Shown piece by piece: positions 1 through 9,301 of a DNA stretch of 64,000 bases; the stretch's first letter is position 1; every line of letters begins with the position of its first letter. Made by a program: the position numbers and the translations under genes. This DNA comes from Flavobacteriales bacterium. Its GTDB lineage: Bacteria > Bacteroidota > Bacteroidia > Flavobacteriales_D > CAJJDF01. A model generated the notes under the pieces. That model was not told the origin of the DNA and did no database searches. It saw only the letters and a list, made by a program, of their open reading frames with translations. The DNA lies in NCBI GenBank assembly GCA_018609055.1, contig JABAYJ010000008.1, forward strand, positions 230,657-294,656, in the 5' to 3' direction.

Positions 1-447
1 TTCTAATTCATCTATAAACCTTCCGTGATCTCCAGTATCTATATTTTGTGCATTAAATCGTGCTTGATTAATACCCCCACCCATTTGCCACACAATACTT
101 GATTTAGATACTACTGGAATATTTGCATTTATCCTTAGTCCATTATAAAAAACACTACCACTTCTGGTTGTGTTTCCTGGAACAGAATCAGGTGCATAAG
201 CTCCTTCACGTGATGTTGTTAACTTACCGGCTGCAGCAAAATCATGACCAATTGAGATAAACCTATTAGGGCTTAAATCAAAAATCTTGGGGCTGCAATA
301 GGTCGTAATTTCACCTACATCTTCCACATCATCATACATGCTATAATCTTCCTCATCCTCTATTATTGTATCGTTTTGGGCAATTGCCGAATAACTACTT
401 CCTAGGAGAATAGCTCCTAAAAAGAATGACCTAAAAATTATAGACAT
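1..447 (-). CDS. exported protein, probable outer-membrane beta-barrel (3' end cut by window edge)
   Basis: Reading the minus strand from the ATG at 447 gives 149 open codons that run off the window. The N-terminus is a clear signal peptide: hydrophobic core FFLGAILLG, cleavage near AIAQ-N. It is followed by an acidic stretch (residues about 25-42) and then alternating polar/hydrophobic segments typical of a Bacteroidota outer-membrane barrel (GLRINANIPVV, then WQMGGGINQARF). I do not recognise the family with certainty; a DUF6268-like barrel is possible. It lies 11 bp downstream of the DUF2147 gene and is probably co-transcribed with it. The C-terminal part is not visible, so length and function remain open. 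Confidence 0.7.
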   Translation of the reverse strand, partial: MSIIFRSFFLGAILLGSSYSAIAQNDTIIEDEEDYSMYDDVEDVGEITTYCSPKIFDLSPNRFISIGHDFAAAGKLTTSREGAYAPDSVPGNTTRSGSVFYNGLRINANIPVVSKSSIVWQMGGGINQARFNAQNIDTGDHGRFIDELE

Positions 448-458
448 AGTTTATTTAT

Positions 459-929
459 TTATTTTTTCTTTAGTTTAATTCTTTTCCAAACATCAGTTCT
501 ACCAAGAGCTTTAACTCCTACATATCCTCTGATATTAAGTACATCACCATCTTTGTTAATTACACAACTGTACGTACTTCCACTTTCTGGATCGTAAATC
601 GTTCCATCACTCCATTCGTTTTTATCTGTGTAAACGAAATCTTTAAGTAATCTGTAACCTCTTAATGGCACCTTTTTTAATTTATCGTCTGGGTTATTCT
701 TATCTACTTTTGGTTTGTTGGTGTTAGGGTCTATTGGTTCTCTTAACCAAACGATTTTTCCGTAATACTTTTTACCGATTTTTTCGATTTTTACTCTGGC
801 TTTTCCATTACTTGGCTCCCAAAGTCCTATTAAATCATCCCCACTAGCAGCCTTGTTGCTTGCTATTGTAAAACTTGTTAATCCGATAATCAGAGCTAAT
901 GCTCCTACTATTCCAATTATTTTTTTCAT
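459..929 (-). CDS. DUF2147 family exported protein
   Basis: A 156-residue protein with an N-terminal signal peptide (MKKIIGIVGALALIIGL, cleavage probably near residue 24-29) and one DUF2147 domain. The family pattern is easy to see: GLWEPSNGKARVKI near residue 35, a YYGKIVWL segment, then YDPESGSTYSC and LNIRGYVG, ending with GRTDVWKR. DUF2147 proteins are small periplasmic beta-rich proteins of unknown biochemical function, common in Bacteroidota and Proteobacteria. The ATG at 929 is the natural start because it opens the signal peptide. It is followed after 11 bp by the partial barrel gene, suggesting a two-gene unit. No catalytic residues are assigned. Confidence 0.85.
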   Translation of the reverse strand: MKKIIGIVGALALIIGLTSFTIASNKAASGDDLIGLWEPSNGKARVKIEKIGKKYYGKIVWLREPIDPNTNKPKVDKNNPDDKLKKVPLRGYRLLKDFVYTDKNEWSDGTIYDPESGSTYSCVINKDGDVLNIRGYVGVKALGRTDVWKRIKLKKK

Positions 930-967
930 TGTTTTGTTTTTTTAAAGTTATTAATTAAATATTATAA

Positions 968-994
968 AGTAAGAAAAATCCTTTTTTTCTTACT
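968..994. repeat. 11-bp perfect inverted repeat between divergent genes
   Basis: AGTAAGAAAAA at 968-978 and its reverse complement at 984-994 are separated by TCCTT. The element sits 39-65 bp upstream of the minus-strand DUF2147 start and about 220 bp before dacB, so it is not at a gene end. It could be a 5'-UTR hairpin or an operator. The rest of the 930-1212 spacer shows only A+T-rich sequence and a weak -7-like TACATTTA at 1189-1196 before dacB. Confidence 0.5.
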
Positions 995-1212
995 ACAAAC
1001 TGTAATATCCAAAAATGATGCCAACACCTGATGTGTTATTCTTATTAGGATAAAACTAACAAATATTCTATTAATTATAAAGTTCTTTACATAATGTTTT
1101 CAATACAATAAGATAGACAAGATTATGATTAACATTGAACTTGGTATAATAATTGGATAATGTGAATCAAATTTAAAAAACAAACTCCTACATTTAAATA
1201 AATATTTCTAAA

Positions 1213-2679
1213 ATGAATCTAAAACAAATATTTACTGTTACTCTGCTACTTATAAGCAGTTTACAATTATACTCGCAAAATAGTGTGATGAAAACTTTTA
1301 ACACCTTGCTTTCAGATGATGATTTGAAAAACGCAAGTATTAGTTTTAGAGTAATAGATGTTGATACTGATTTAGAAATTGCATCTCATAATGCTACTAA
1401 TAGTTTAGTTCCTGCAAGTACAATGAAAATTGTATCAACTGCATCTGCATTGGTCGAACTTGGATCTTACAAAAGATTTTCGACTAATTTAGAATATGAT
1501 GGAATTATTGATTCTAATGGTATTCTTCACGGTAATATATTTGTGAAAGGTGGAGGAGATCCAACATTAGGTTCAAAGTATTTTTTGAAAAAAGACGAAC
1601 AGCAAACTGCCTTCTTAATGACTTTTGCTCAAGAAATAAAGAAACTAGGAATTGATTCGGTTACAGGAAAAATAATTGGGGATGCTAGTTATTATTCCTA
1701 CAACACGATACCTACATCATGGCTTTGGGGAGATATTGGAAATTATTATGGAGCTGGGCCAAATGGATTATCAGCTTATGATAATACTGCTAACCTTTAT
1801 TTTAAATCGGGAGCGAATGATGGAGATACTACCACAATTGAAAAAGTAATCCCCTACTCTCCTAACCTAAAGTTCGATAACTTGGTAAGAGCTTCTAATA
1901 TTAATAGCGACAAAGCCTATATTTATTCGGCTCCTTACTCCAATTACCGAAAAATTGAAGGAACGATTCCTAAAGGAAAAGACGAATTTATTGTAAAAGC
2001 ATCTCTTTCTGATCCAGCATTTCAGGTAGCATATGACCTTAAAACTTATTTGAAATTATTAGGTGTAAAGGTTGCAGAGGCATCTACTACATTAAGATTA
2101 ATGGCAATAAATGGCGAATCAAATAGTAATGAACGAACTAGTTTTTATGATTATAAATCACCTGATATTGGTCAAATCGCCTACCAAACTAACCACCGAA
2201 GTATTAATTTATTTGCCGAACATTTATTGAACGAAATGGGAAAGAAAGAATATAATGAAGGAAATAATTATTCTGGATCAAGAGCGGTTAAGAGTTTTTG
2301 GAGTAAACATATTGATACAGATGGAATGTACGTGAGTGATGGAAGTGGAATGTCACGAATGAATGCTATTTCTGCTTATCATTTAACTTCAATTTTGGAT
2401 TATATGGTTACTAGTAAAAATTATAAGTCATTTTACTCCTCTTTGCCAATTGCAGGTAAATCTGGAACTATGTACCGTATTGGAAGGAATACATACGCAG
2501 AAGGACGATTAAGAGCAAAAAGTGGAACAATGACTCGTGTTAAAAGTTATGCTGGATACGTTACTAGTAAAAGTGGAAAGAATTTGGCATTTGCATTAAT
2601 TGTAAATAATTATACTTGTTACAACTCAGTTGTGACAAAGAAATTAGAGAAATTGATGGTTGCTATTGCAAATCACTAA
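1213..2679 (+). CDS. dacB: D-alanyl-D-alanine carboxypeptidase/endopeptidase (PBP4-type, peptidase S13)
   Basis: A 488-residue class C penicillin-binding protein that trims or cleaves peptidoglycan cross-links in the periplasm. It has a signal peptide (residues 1-21, LLLISSLQLYSQ). All three active-site motifs of family S13 are present: SxxK as STMK at 69-72, SxN as SIN at 330-332 (in the usual SxN..AE.LL context), and KTG as KSG at 436-438. The long insert between the first two motifs (about 260 residues) is the PBP4 hallmark, and the length matches the family. It is transcribed alone on the plus strand and its last 17 bp overlap the convergent glycosyltransferase gene. The ATG at 1213 opens the signal peptide. 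Confidence 0.95.
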   Translation: MNLKQIFTVTLLLISSLQLYSQNSVMKTFNTLLSDDDLKNASISFRVIDVDTDLEIASHNATNSLVPASTMKIVSTASALVELGSYKRFSTNLEYDGIIDSNGILHGNIFVKGGGDPTLGSKYFLKKDEQQTAFLMTFAQEIKKLGIDSVTGKIIGDASYYSYNTIPTSWLWGDIGNYYGAGPNGLSAYDNTANLYFKSGANDGDTTTIEKVIPYSPNLKFDNLVRASNINSDKAYIYSAPYSNYRKIEGTIPKGKDEFIVKASLSDPAFQVAYDLKTYLKLLGVKVAEASTTLRLMAINGESNSNERTSFYDYKSPDIGQIAYQTNHRSINLFAEHLLNEMGKKEYNEGNNYSGSRAVKSFWSKHIDTDGMYVSDGSGMSRMNAISAYHLTSILDYMVTSKNYKSFYSSLPIAGKSGTMYRIGRNTYAEGRLRAKSGTMTRVKSYAGYVTSKSGKNLAFALIVNNYTCYNSVVTKKLEKLMVAIANH

Positions 2680-3793
2680 TAGCTTCAAACATCTTTTTTG
2701 CATTTCCAATATTGGAGTAATTTTCTGATAAAACCGCTATTCGTTTTATTTTATCTTCAAGTCCAATTGGCATTTCCATTAATTGCTTAACTAATATAAT
2801 CTGTTTGTCTACAGAGTCTTCTACTTGGCAAATTTCTGACAAAGTTGTTCCCTCCACCATTTTGGAGTTAACCAAACAATGCCTTCCGTGATATAATACA
2901 TTAAGCAGTTTTAGCTTTAATCCTGTTGCTTGATTGGTGTATAAGAAGTTAATTTGAGCATTCTCCAAAAGCTCAGTCATCTTTTCTTGACTTACATTAG
3001 CGATTAACGAAATATGTGAATGTTTTTCAACCTCCTTTATCAAAAACTCTGGTGGATTTAATCCAGCAATTATGAATGGTACTTTGATAACAGAAAATAT
3101 ATTTTTAATCAAATGCATAGCTGCCTCATAATTTTCAGAAACTGAAAGATTACCATGATACAAGACAAATTTGCCTAATCCATCTGGAATTACAACTTCA
3201 TTATGTTCATGAAAACTAGGAATAAAATGGTTGCTTAGCTTACCATATTTCATTTCGAAATAATGGAAATCAGTTTCAGAAACAATAAAATTCATTGAGG
3301 CTTTTTCAACCGTAGATTCAAACTTTTTTAATTTTCTGGCTTCTATATTTAAGTAGATTTTCTTTATCCAATATACCTCCGATTTTGCTAAATGGTTGTA
3401 ATACCTGTGTTCAATATTACTCTCTCTGTAAATTGTAATTCTGTCTTTTAAATCTTTATCATTCAGTAAATAGCAAGTGTGAAGTCCTTCGAATAAAATA
3501 GGAAAATCATTACTTAATAAATTCTTTTTAAGCTCTCTAGATTTTCGGGTAATAACAATATATGGCTTGCTTGATAAAGCATAAATCCAAGAAGACTTTC
3601 GTTTGTAATAGTTTACTGACTCACAATATTGCTCTAGTTCTGGTTGGTTTCCTCTGCCGTATTCAAAACAATGCAAATGTACTTTTACACCAAGCTGATT
3701 AAATGTTTTGATTTTGTGAAACACATCAATCACTCCTCCATAATTTGCTGGAAAAGGTACGTCAAATGCTACTATGTTTATTGCTGAAATCAT
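2663..3793 (-). CDS. GT-B fold glycosyltransferase (family 4-like)
   Basis: A 376-residue cytoplasmic protein. The N-terminus has the GT-B acceptor-domain pattern (FPANYGGVIDVFHKIKTF, the glycine-rich loop after strand 1). The C-terminal half has a recognisable donor domain: FVLYHGNLSVSENYEAA near residue 210, FIIAGLNPP, and the loop TGLKLKLLNVLYHG near residue 290, where family 4 enzymes bind the nucleotide sugar. The usual E-x7-E motif is not clear, so donor specificity cannot be guessed. It overlaps the upstream glycosyltransferase by 4 bp (ATGA), indicating translational coupling. Both probably act in surface polysaccharide or lipid glycosylation. Its 3' end overlaps dacB on the other strand. 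Confidence 0.8.
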   Translation of the reverse strand: MISAINIVAFDVPFPANYGGVIDVFHKIKTFNQLGVKVHLHCFEYGRGNQPELEQYCESVNYYKRKSSWIYALSSKPYIVITRKSRELKKNLLSNDFPILFEGLHTCYLLNDKDLKDRITIYRESNIEHRYYNHLAKSEVYWIKKIYLNIEARKLKKFESTVEKASMNFIVSETDFHYFEMKYGKLSNHFIPSFHEHNEVVIPDGLGKFVLYHGNLSVSENYEAAMHLIKNIFSVIKVPFIIAGLNPPEFLIKEVEKHSHISLIANVSQEKMTELLENAQINFLYTNQATGLKLKLLNVLYHGRHCLVNSKMVEGTTLSEICQVEDSVDKQIILVKQLMEMPIGLEDKIKRIAVLSENYSNIGNAKKMFEAISDLQ

Positions 3794-4923
3794 TGTAATA
3801 AATCAGAGTATAAGTGTTTAAGAACTAACTCTTCGTTTTCCCAAGTTAGTTTTTCAGCTGCTAACTTAGTATTTTCTTTCTTTGCCAAATAATCACTTTC
3901 ATTGGTAAAAATTCCTTGAATTTGATTAGCAATAGTCTCTGGATTATGATTTTGAAGAATCCACCCTACTCCATTTCCTTCTACAATTTTTCTTATTTCA
4001 GTAAGATTAGATGCTAAAACTGGAGTTTCATGATGGATATAATCGAATAATTTATTGGGTAAAGAAAACTCGTAATTCAAGTTAGTATTCTTATCCAATG
4101 AAAGTCCTAAATCGGCTTGATACGTATATTGTATCAGTTCCTGATATGGAACTTTACCTTTTATCATTACTTTGTTTTCTAGCTTATTATCTATAATAAT
4201 TCCTTTCAACTTTTCAAATACATCTCCCCCACCAACAATAACAAACAGATACTCTTCTGGCAAATATTTCATTGCCTCCACCATTTCCTCCGAACCTCTA
4301 TCTAGGTTTATTCCTGCTCCTTGTAAGAGTAGTATTTTCTTATTCTCTGGTAAACCAAGCTCTGCTCTATTTCTATACTTTTTTATCTTCTCTATTCTAG
4401 GGATATTCCTCACAACTTTTACATTTACTCCGTATTTAGTGGAGTAAATATCTGCTATTGAATCACAAACAGAATACACTTTATTAAGTTTAGGAAATAT
4501 TTGTTTTTCGATTTTCAACCAAGTGTTTTTGGCAAAGGAGCCTTCTTTTAGCTCAGGAACTTCAGTAAAATACTCGTGAGAATCATATACTAATTGTGAT
4601 CCTTTTAGCTTACTTACCCATCTATTTGCAAGCAAAGTATCTAAATCGTTTGCCAAAAGTACAGAGTGCTTTTTGAAAAGTAAATACCAAAACAATCTAA
4701 AATTAAACTCTGCATAAAACAATGCTCCTTTTTTAAATAAGAGTTTAAGCCTTTTTGTTTTATAATTTCTATTTGTGAGTGGTAAGCTATTCGGTAATTT
4801 TCTTCCAACTAAATGAACATCAAATCCCATTGAAACTAATGTGTTACAAACTTTATCTACTCTCATATCCGAGAATAAATCATTGGAAACCGACACATAA
4901 ATTCGATTTTTAGTTTGAGACAT
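3790..4923 (-). CDS. glycosyltransferase family 4 protein
   Basis: A 377-residue GT-B glycosyltransferase. Visible family 4 elements are VYDSHEYFTE (residues about 134-143) in the acceptor domain, the interdomain strand ILLLQGAGINLDRGSEEM around residue 198, FVIVGGGD, the VMIKGKVPYQEL segment, and the donor loop FSLPNKLFDYIHHETPVLAS. This last segment is the standard sugar-nucleotide site (usually ..P.K..EYMA...PV..). It likely transfers a sugar to a polysaccharide or lipid carrier at the cytoplasmic membrane. It lies 11 bp after the UMF1 permease gene and overlaps the next glycosyltransferase by 4 bp, so the pair is probably made together. The acceptor and sugar are not predictable. Confidence 0.88.
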   Translation of the reverse strand: MSQTKNRIYVSVSNDLFSDMRVDKVCNTLVSMGFDVHLVGRKLPNSLPLTNRNYKTKRLKLLFKKGALFYAEFNFRLFWYLLFKKHSVLLANDLDTLLANRWVSKLKGSQLVYDSHEYFTEVPELKEGSFAKNTWLKIEKQIFPKLNKVYSVCDSIADIYSTKYGVNVKVVRNIPRIEKIKKYRNRAELGLPENKKILLLQGAGINLDRGSEEMVEAMKYLPEEYLFVIVGGGDVFEKLKGIIIDNKLENKVMIKGKVPYQELIQYTYQADLGLSLDKNTNLNYEFSLPNKLFDYIHHETPVLASNLTEIRKIVEGNGVGWILQNHNPETIANQIQGIFTNESDYLAKKENTKLAAEKLTWENEELVLKHLYSDLLQ

Positions 4924-4934
4924 TTACTTAACGT

Positions 4935-6272
4935 TTAAAGTGATTTTTCGGCTTTGTCCTTAGGTACAAAACTAAGTAAAATGAAAGCGATAACGAAAAA
5001 TATACCTACAGCAACAATGGAAATTCGCATATCACCAGTAACTTGCTCTAAAAACCCAAAAAGAAACAACCCAACAACAATCCCAATTTTTTCAGTAACG
5101 TCATAAAAACTAAAGTAAGAGGAAGTATCTTCTGTTTCAGGCAAAAACTTAGAATAGGTTGATCGTGAAAGTGCCTGAACTGAGCCCATTACAAGTCCTA
5201 CTAACGCAGCCGTAATATAAAACTCTAAAGGACTATGGATGAAATATGCCCATATCACAATACAAGCCCAGGCAAAGACAATAAACTGTAATGATTTTAT
5301 ATTCCCAATTTTTTGCGAAACTTTGGACATGACTAAAGCTCCAAGGATAGCAACAATTTGTATTAATAAAATACTTATAATCAATCCAGAAGTTTCACTC
5401 TTCTCATCTGCCCAATCTATTTCTTTACCTGCAAAATAAGTCGCTACAAGCATCACTGTTTGAACTCCTGTGCTAATCATGAAAAAGGCTGGAAGAAATC
5501 TTTTTAATTTCTCAATACCCATAAATTCTTTATAAACAACTTTTAGTTCTTTAAAACCACTACTAAGGACTTGTTTGGTTATTTTTTTCATTTTACTTTC
5601 TTCCTTTATCCTAAAAAAGAAAATATGACTAAATCCAAACCACCAAACGCCAGTTAGTAAAAATCCAAATCTTGAAGCTTCACCTGCTCCACTAAATCCA
5701 AAAGTTTCAGGATTCAATACTAATACAAGACATATAAGTAATAGCAAAACACTACCAATGTATCCCATTGAAAATCCTTGCGCACTTATTTTATCATGGA
5801 CTTTTTTCTCAGCAATTTCTGGTAAATAGGCATTATAAAAAACCAAACTTCCCCAAAAACCAATTAAAGCAAATAAATAAAACAAAAAGCCTATTTCAAT
5901 ATTTTGATAGTTAAAAAAGTATAAAGCCATACAGGAAAAGGATCCCAGATAGCAGAAAATTCGCATGAATATTTTTTTATTCCCAATGTAGTCTGCAACT
6001 CCAGATAAAATAGGAGAAAGAATAGCTACTACTAAAAATCCTATTGCCATTACATAAGTAATTAACGAAGTATTAATCCATTCTGAACCAAATGCTTCTA
6101 TTATTACTTGTTTATTCCCATTTATATTTACAATACGTCCATTATTTTCAGTAACACCCTTATAAAACATTGGAAAGATTGCCGAACTAATAACCAGGTT
6201 GTAAACCGAATTTGCCCAGTCGTACATCATCCATCCTCGGATGGTCTTTTTATTACCTTTTTCTATTGCCAT
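4935..6272 (-). CDS. MFS transporter, UMF1/Atg22-like family
   Basis: A polytopic membrane protein of 445 residues with about 12 hydrophobic segments. The N-terminus (RGWMMYDWANSVYN, then AIFPMFYKGV) is the signature of the UMF1 permease family, related to Atg22 amino-acid effluxers of yeast vacuoles. Bacterial substrates are unknown. I place the start at the ATG at 6272. A longer frame runs to 6401, but the extension is basic, overlaps the DUF1684 coding sequence and precedes the conserved N-terminus. With this start the gene lies 28 bp after the DUF1684 gene and 11 bp before the glycosyltransferase pair. The C-terminus is a charged cytoplasmic tail. Confidence 0.88.
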   Translation of the reverse strand: MAIEKGNKKTIRGWMMYDWANSVYNLVISSAIFPMFYKGVTENNGRIVNINGNKQVIIEAFGSEWINTSLITYVMAIGFLVVAILSPILSGVADYIGNKKIFMRIFCYLGSFSCMALYFFNYQNIEIGFLFYLFALIGFWGSLVFYNAYLPEIAEKKVHDKISAQGFSMGYIGSVLLLLICLVLVLNPETFGFSGAGEASRFGFLLTGVWWFGFSHIFFFRIKEESKMKKITKQVLSSGFKELKVVYKEFMGIEKLKRFLPAFFMISTGVQTVMLVATYFAGKEIDWADEKSETSGLIISILLIQIVAILGALVMSKVSQKIGNIKSLQFIVFAWACIVIWAYFIHSPLEFYITAALVGLVMGSVQALSRSTYSKFLPETEDTSSYFSFYDVTEKIGIVVGLFLFGFLEQVTGDMRISIVAVGIFFVIAFILLSFVPKDKAEKSL

Positions 6273-6300
6273 GGATAAATATAAAGTTATTTTTTTGGAA

Positions 6301-6915
6301 TCAATGCTCCTCCCCTTTAAATTGAACCCCAGCATAAATATAAGTAGTGATTGAATTCTCTTTAGGCGGAACTGGACAGGAATATCGATCTGTATAAGCA
6401 CAATAAGGATTGTAAGCCTTATTAAAATCTAAAATGATAGTGCTACCATCTGGAATTCGTAAATCTAAATAACGTCCTCCTCCGTAAGTTTCGTTTCCAT
6501 TGGTGTAATCGTTAAATGGTAAGAAAAGAAAATCTTCATATCCTTCCTTTTTGGTCAAATTAACGTTCTGGTAAATCATCAATTCATAAGTTGTATCTCT
6601 TAGTGTAAAAACTGCTTTTCCGTACACTTTATATTCTGGCTGCCTGGTTGTTGAAGTTTGCATTTTAAAATTCTTACCTCGCTTTATCTTTACAAATTTT
6701 GCAACTACATAATATGTTGTATCAATTGGAAAAAATGGAATAGAATCAAATTCTTTTCTTGCTTCTTCGGTTAATGGAGAATGAGCCGAATCGGCATAAT
6801 GCTCGTTTGAGTCATCTCTAAACTCTCGGTTTTCAGCTAAAATAGAATCGTTATTTTTTTGAGAAAAACCAAAAATAGATAAAAAGAAAAATAGAATTAC
6901 AAGTTGTTTTTTCAT
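6301..6915 (-). CDS. DUF1684 family exported protein
   Basis: A 204-residue protein with a signal peptide (LVILFFFLSIFGFSQ). The C-terminal half carries the strongly conserved DUF1684 pattern: LFLPFNDYTNGNETYGGGRY, then ILDFNKAYNPYCAYTDRYSC and PVPPKENSITTYIYAG. DUF1684 proteins are widespread, of unknown function, and have a conserved Asn-Pro/Cys-Ala-Tyr core. The domain spans about residues 75-200, typical in size. It is 2 bp downstream of the secreted S15-type hydrolase gene and 28 bp upstream of the UMF1 gene, within a long tightly packed minus-strand run. The two cysteines in the CAY and SCP segments are family-typical. Confidence 0.88.
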   Translation of the reverse strand: MKKQLVILFFFLSIFGFSQKNNDSILAENREFRDDSNEHYADSAHSPLTEEARKEFDSIPFFPIDTTYYVVAKFVKIKRGKNFKMQTSTTRQPEYKVYGKAVFTLRDTTYELMIYQNVNLTKKEGYEDFLFLPFNDYTNGNETYGGGRYLDLRIPDGSTIILDFNKAYNPYCAYTDRYSCPVPPKENSITTYIYAGVQFKGEEH

Positions 6916-6917
6916 AC

Positions 6918-8801
6918 TTAGTTTTTTATAATTTTCTTAGTAACGGTACCCTTCTTAGTCTCAATAACCAATAAGTATACTCCAGATTTAAAATTAGTCA
7001 CATCAATTTGATTTGTATTTTCAGAAGTTTGAAGTAGTTTTTTACCTGATAAATCAAAAACTGTTAATAGCTTAATTACTTCATCAGATTGAATATTAAT
7101 CAATTTATTACTGGGATTTGGAAATATCTCAACTTTAAATAAGTCAATCTCAGCAATTGAAGTATTGGTATTATCAACTGGCAGAACTAAATGACTTGGG
7201 TGTGTTGTACCAACATGTATTTTATTAATCACAAACTCAGGATTATGTACTGAATCTAAATTTCCTCCAGGATACATTTCTCCTCCATTATTCATGTTAC
7301 GGTTATACATTGGGTAATTACTTGCAGTAATTATAACTCTCAACTGATGCCCTGCCTTAATTGTAATAGCAGTAGAAGGTAAATCGACAGAAACAGGATA
7401 AACTACACCCGAATCTAAAAAAGAAGTGTCAGCCACTCTGTATCCGTTTCTAACTCTCATTCTTTGTATTCCATCAAGCAATAGCATAGATCGTCCATCT
7501 GGATACACATCAGTTATTCTAATTGCTACATCAGTATCTTTTTTATCTGAACTGACATAAAAATTAGCTTCAATTTTTCCCTTAATTTTTAAATCCTTTG
7601 TTAGGATTGGAGTATCAAAAGTCAATAAATCAAATCGGGATTCTACTAAAGGAACCTGATCATAAGGGCCTTGGTCTAAATTAGCATTTAAAGTTGCTCC
7701 TCCTACAGTTGGTGAAGGTGAAGTAGGATTGAATGAAAAAGTCCAAGCTCCTGTTACCGAGGTGGTCGTTTTTAAACTGAAATCATTCTGTAAATAATAG
7801 TTAGTTGGAGTAACATATGAAACTGGCCATTGCGAATCCTCTAACCATTGGTCGTCTCCCATTTGGTAATACATTACAGCTGGTTTGGAATCCCATCCGT
7901 TATTTATACTTCTCAAATGATAATCGAAAAACTCTAAGGCAACTGAATCACTAATTCCTGCTGCATTATTATAAGTTAGTTGACCTTGAATAGCAGACCC
8001 AACATAAGCAGCTCCTGAACCTCCATGAACCCATGGACCCATTAATAAATGGTGTTTTGTTCCTGCTGGTAAAATTGAGTTCTTTGTACATGTATCAAAC
8101 TGAAATAACATTCCATCAGTATTATGGTCGTACCATCCACCTGTTAGCAACATTGGTACTTTTATGCTATCAGGATAAACAGTACTGGCTTCAGCTGAAG
8201 ACCACAAAAAATCATAGTAAGGATGAGCAATAACTGTTGAAGAAACTCCAAAACCTAAACCATCTAGTTGCTCGAGATAAGCAACTCTTGCTGAACCTCC
8301 AGCATAATAATCTTTATAAAAAAACTGAGGAGAACAAACTTGTGGGACTGCGCAAGTTAAGTGTGGTGGTTGCTTTTTTGCTGTTTCAAATTGCACATTA
8401 CCTAGAGCAGAAGGGCCCCAAGTACCAATTTTACCCGTACACCAACTTTGGGTTGCAATCCATTCTACCAAATCATATCCATCATCTCCTTTATCTACAC
8501 TTGCATCAAATTTTGATAAATTTGCAAATCTTCCTCTCCAATCTAATATTACAAACGCATAGTTACTTGAGCTTAGATTTCTTTTAATACCTAAAGGCAT
8601 TCCATTTCTGAAAGAGAATTTACCGTATGGAGTTTGAATTAATATTACTGGAAAAGTTCCTGTGTTATTTGGTAAGTAAACATCTACTTCTAAGCTATCT
8701 CCATTTGATGTAGGATACATCATTGTTTGTGGAGTAAGTAATTGAGATTGTGCTCCAAAACATAAAGTTAAAAGTGAGATAATTAATACTAAATATTTCA
8801 T
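6918..8801 (-). CDS. secreted CocE/NonD-family alpha/beta hydrolase with T9SS sorting domain
   Basis: A 627-residue secreted hydrolase of the CocE/NonD (X-Pro dipeptidyl-peptidase, S15-like) family. After a signal peptide (residues 1-19) comes the catalytic domain. It has the nucleophile serine at S131 (GPSALG), the acid D225 in GGWYDH and the histidine H259 in GPWVHGG. A jelly-roll X-Pro C-terminal domain follows at about 325-545, recognised by FDLLTFDTPILTKDLKIKG and HQLRVIITASNYPMYNRN. The last ~75 residues are a type A T9SS sorting domain (VEIFPNPSNK to GVYLLVIETKKGTVTKKIIK), so the enzyme is exported and probably surface-attached. The nucleophile elbow has Ala-Leu instead of the usual Tyr-Gly/Ala. 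Substrate (peptide or ester) is unknown. Confidence 0.9.
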   Translation of the reverse strand: MKYLVLIISLLTLCFGAQSQLLTPQTMMYPTSNGDSLEVDVYLPNNTGTFPVILIQTPYGKFSFRNGMPLGIKRNLSSSNYAFVILDWRGRFANLSKFDASVDKGDDGYDLVEWIATQSWCTGKIGTWGPSALGNVQFETAKKQPPHLTCAVPQVCSPQFFYKDYYAGGSARVAYLEQLDGLGFGVSSTVIAHPYYDFLWSSAEASTVYPDSIKVPMLLTGGWYDHNTDGMLFQFDTCTKNSILPAGTKHHLLMGPWVHGGSGAAYVGSAIQGQLTYNNAAGISDSVALEFFDYHLRSINNGWDSKPAVMYYQMGDDQWLEDSQWPVSYVTPTNYYLQNDFSLKTTTSVTGAWTFSFNPTSPSPTVGGATLNANLDQGPYDQVPLVESRFDLLTFDTPILTKDLKIKGKIEANFYVSSDKKDTDVAIRITDVYPDGRSMLLLDGIQRMRVRNGYRVADTSFLDSGVVYPVSVDLPSTAITIKAGHQLRVIITASNYPMYNRNMNNGGEMYPGGNLDSVHNPEFVINKIHVGTTHPSHLVLPVDNTNTSIAEIDLFKVEIFPNPSNKLINIQSDEVIKLLTVFDLSGKKLLQTSENTNQIDVTNFKSGVYLLVIETKKGTVTKKIIKN

Positions 8802-8803
8802 AA

Positions 8804-9295
8804 TTATAATTTCGGTAGATATCTTTCTTCAATAATAGATAAATGATGTTGGGTGTGACCTGCAATTATATGAGCTATCTGATTAACTGTCATTTTTTCT
8901 CCACTTGCAATACCATTTCTATCAATCGCTTCACTTGGTAATTGATTAAAAAACATGATAGTAGCTCTATGAACCGCCACAAATTCTTTTAATAACTGAT
9001 CTTTAGATTTTTGTTTGGCATTAGATTCCGAATTATATGTTTCATGATCATAACCAGGTAATTCAGTTTTGTCATTTCGGGCAAATCTTAGTGCACGGTA
9101 TACAAATATTCTCTCTGTATCGATAAGGTGTTGCATTAGTTCTTTAATGCTCCATTTTCCTTCTTCGTAAGCAAAATCCATTTGCACATCAGTCAAAGGT
9201 TGGATCACTTGAATCAAATGATTGTGGCTTTCTACCAAGGTAGTTTCAATATCTTGAGATGTTGAAAGTGCAATGTATCGATCGAAATAAGGCAT
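8804..9295 (-). CDS. DinB family protein
   Basis: A 163-residue four-helix-bundle protein of the DinB/YfiT superfamily. The family's three metal-binding histidines are visible: H56 in MQHLIDTER, and H147 and H151 in HTQHH near the C-terminus. The FAYEEGKWSIKELMQHL segment is a textbook DinB helix-1/2 region. Members are putative metal-dependent enzymes, often thiol S-transferases, with no established role in Bacteroidota. It sits 6 bp after the PD40/OmpA gene and 2 bp before the secreted hydrolase gene, so it is probably part of the same transcript. No signal peptide is present, so it is cytoplasmic, unlike its exported neighbours. Confidence 0.88.
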   Translation of the reverse strand: MPYFDRYIALSTSQDIETTLVESHNHLIQVIQPLTDVQMDFAYEEGKWSIKELMQHLIDTERIFVYRALRFARNDKTELPGYDHETYNSESNAKQKSKDQLLKEFVAVHRATIMFFNQLPSEAIDRNGIASGEKMTVNQIAHIIAGHTQHHLSIIEERYLPKL

Positions 9296-9301
9296 AGTTT
9301 A

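Noticed and set aside
4172..4447. Plus-strand 91-codon frame opposite the glycosyltransferase
   Set aside because: Low-complexity Ser/Phe/Pro-rich translation typical of antisense shadow frames; the minus-strand protein is clearly real.
2663..4923. Polysaccharide biosynthesis island
   Set aside because: Only two glycosyltransferases and a permease are present, without polymerase, flippase or nucleotide-sugar genes.
8237..8587. Plus-strand open frame opposite the secreted hydrolase
   Set aside because: It is a shadow frame of a well-supported gene, with no family features, promoter or sensible composition.
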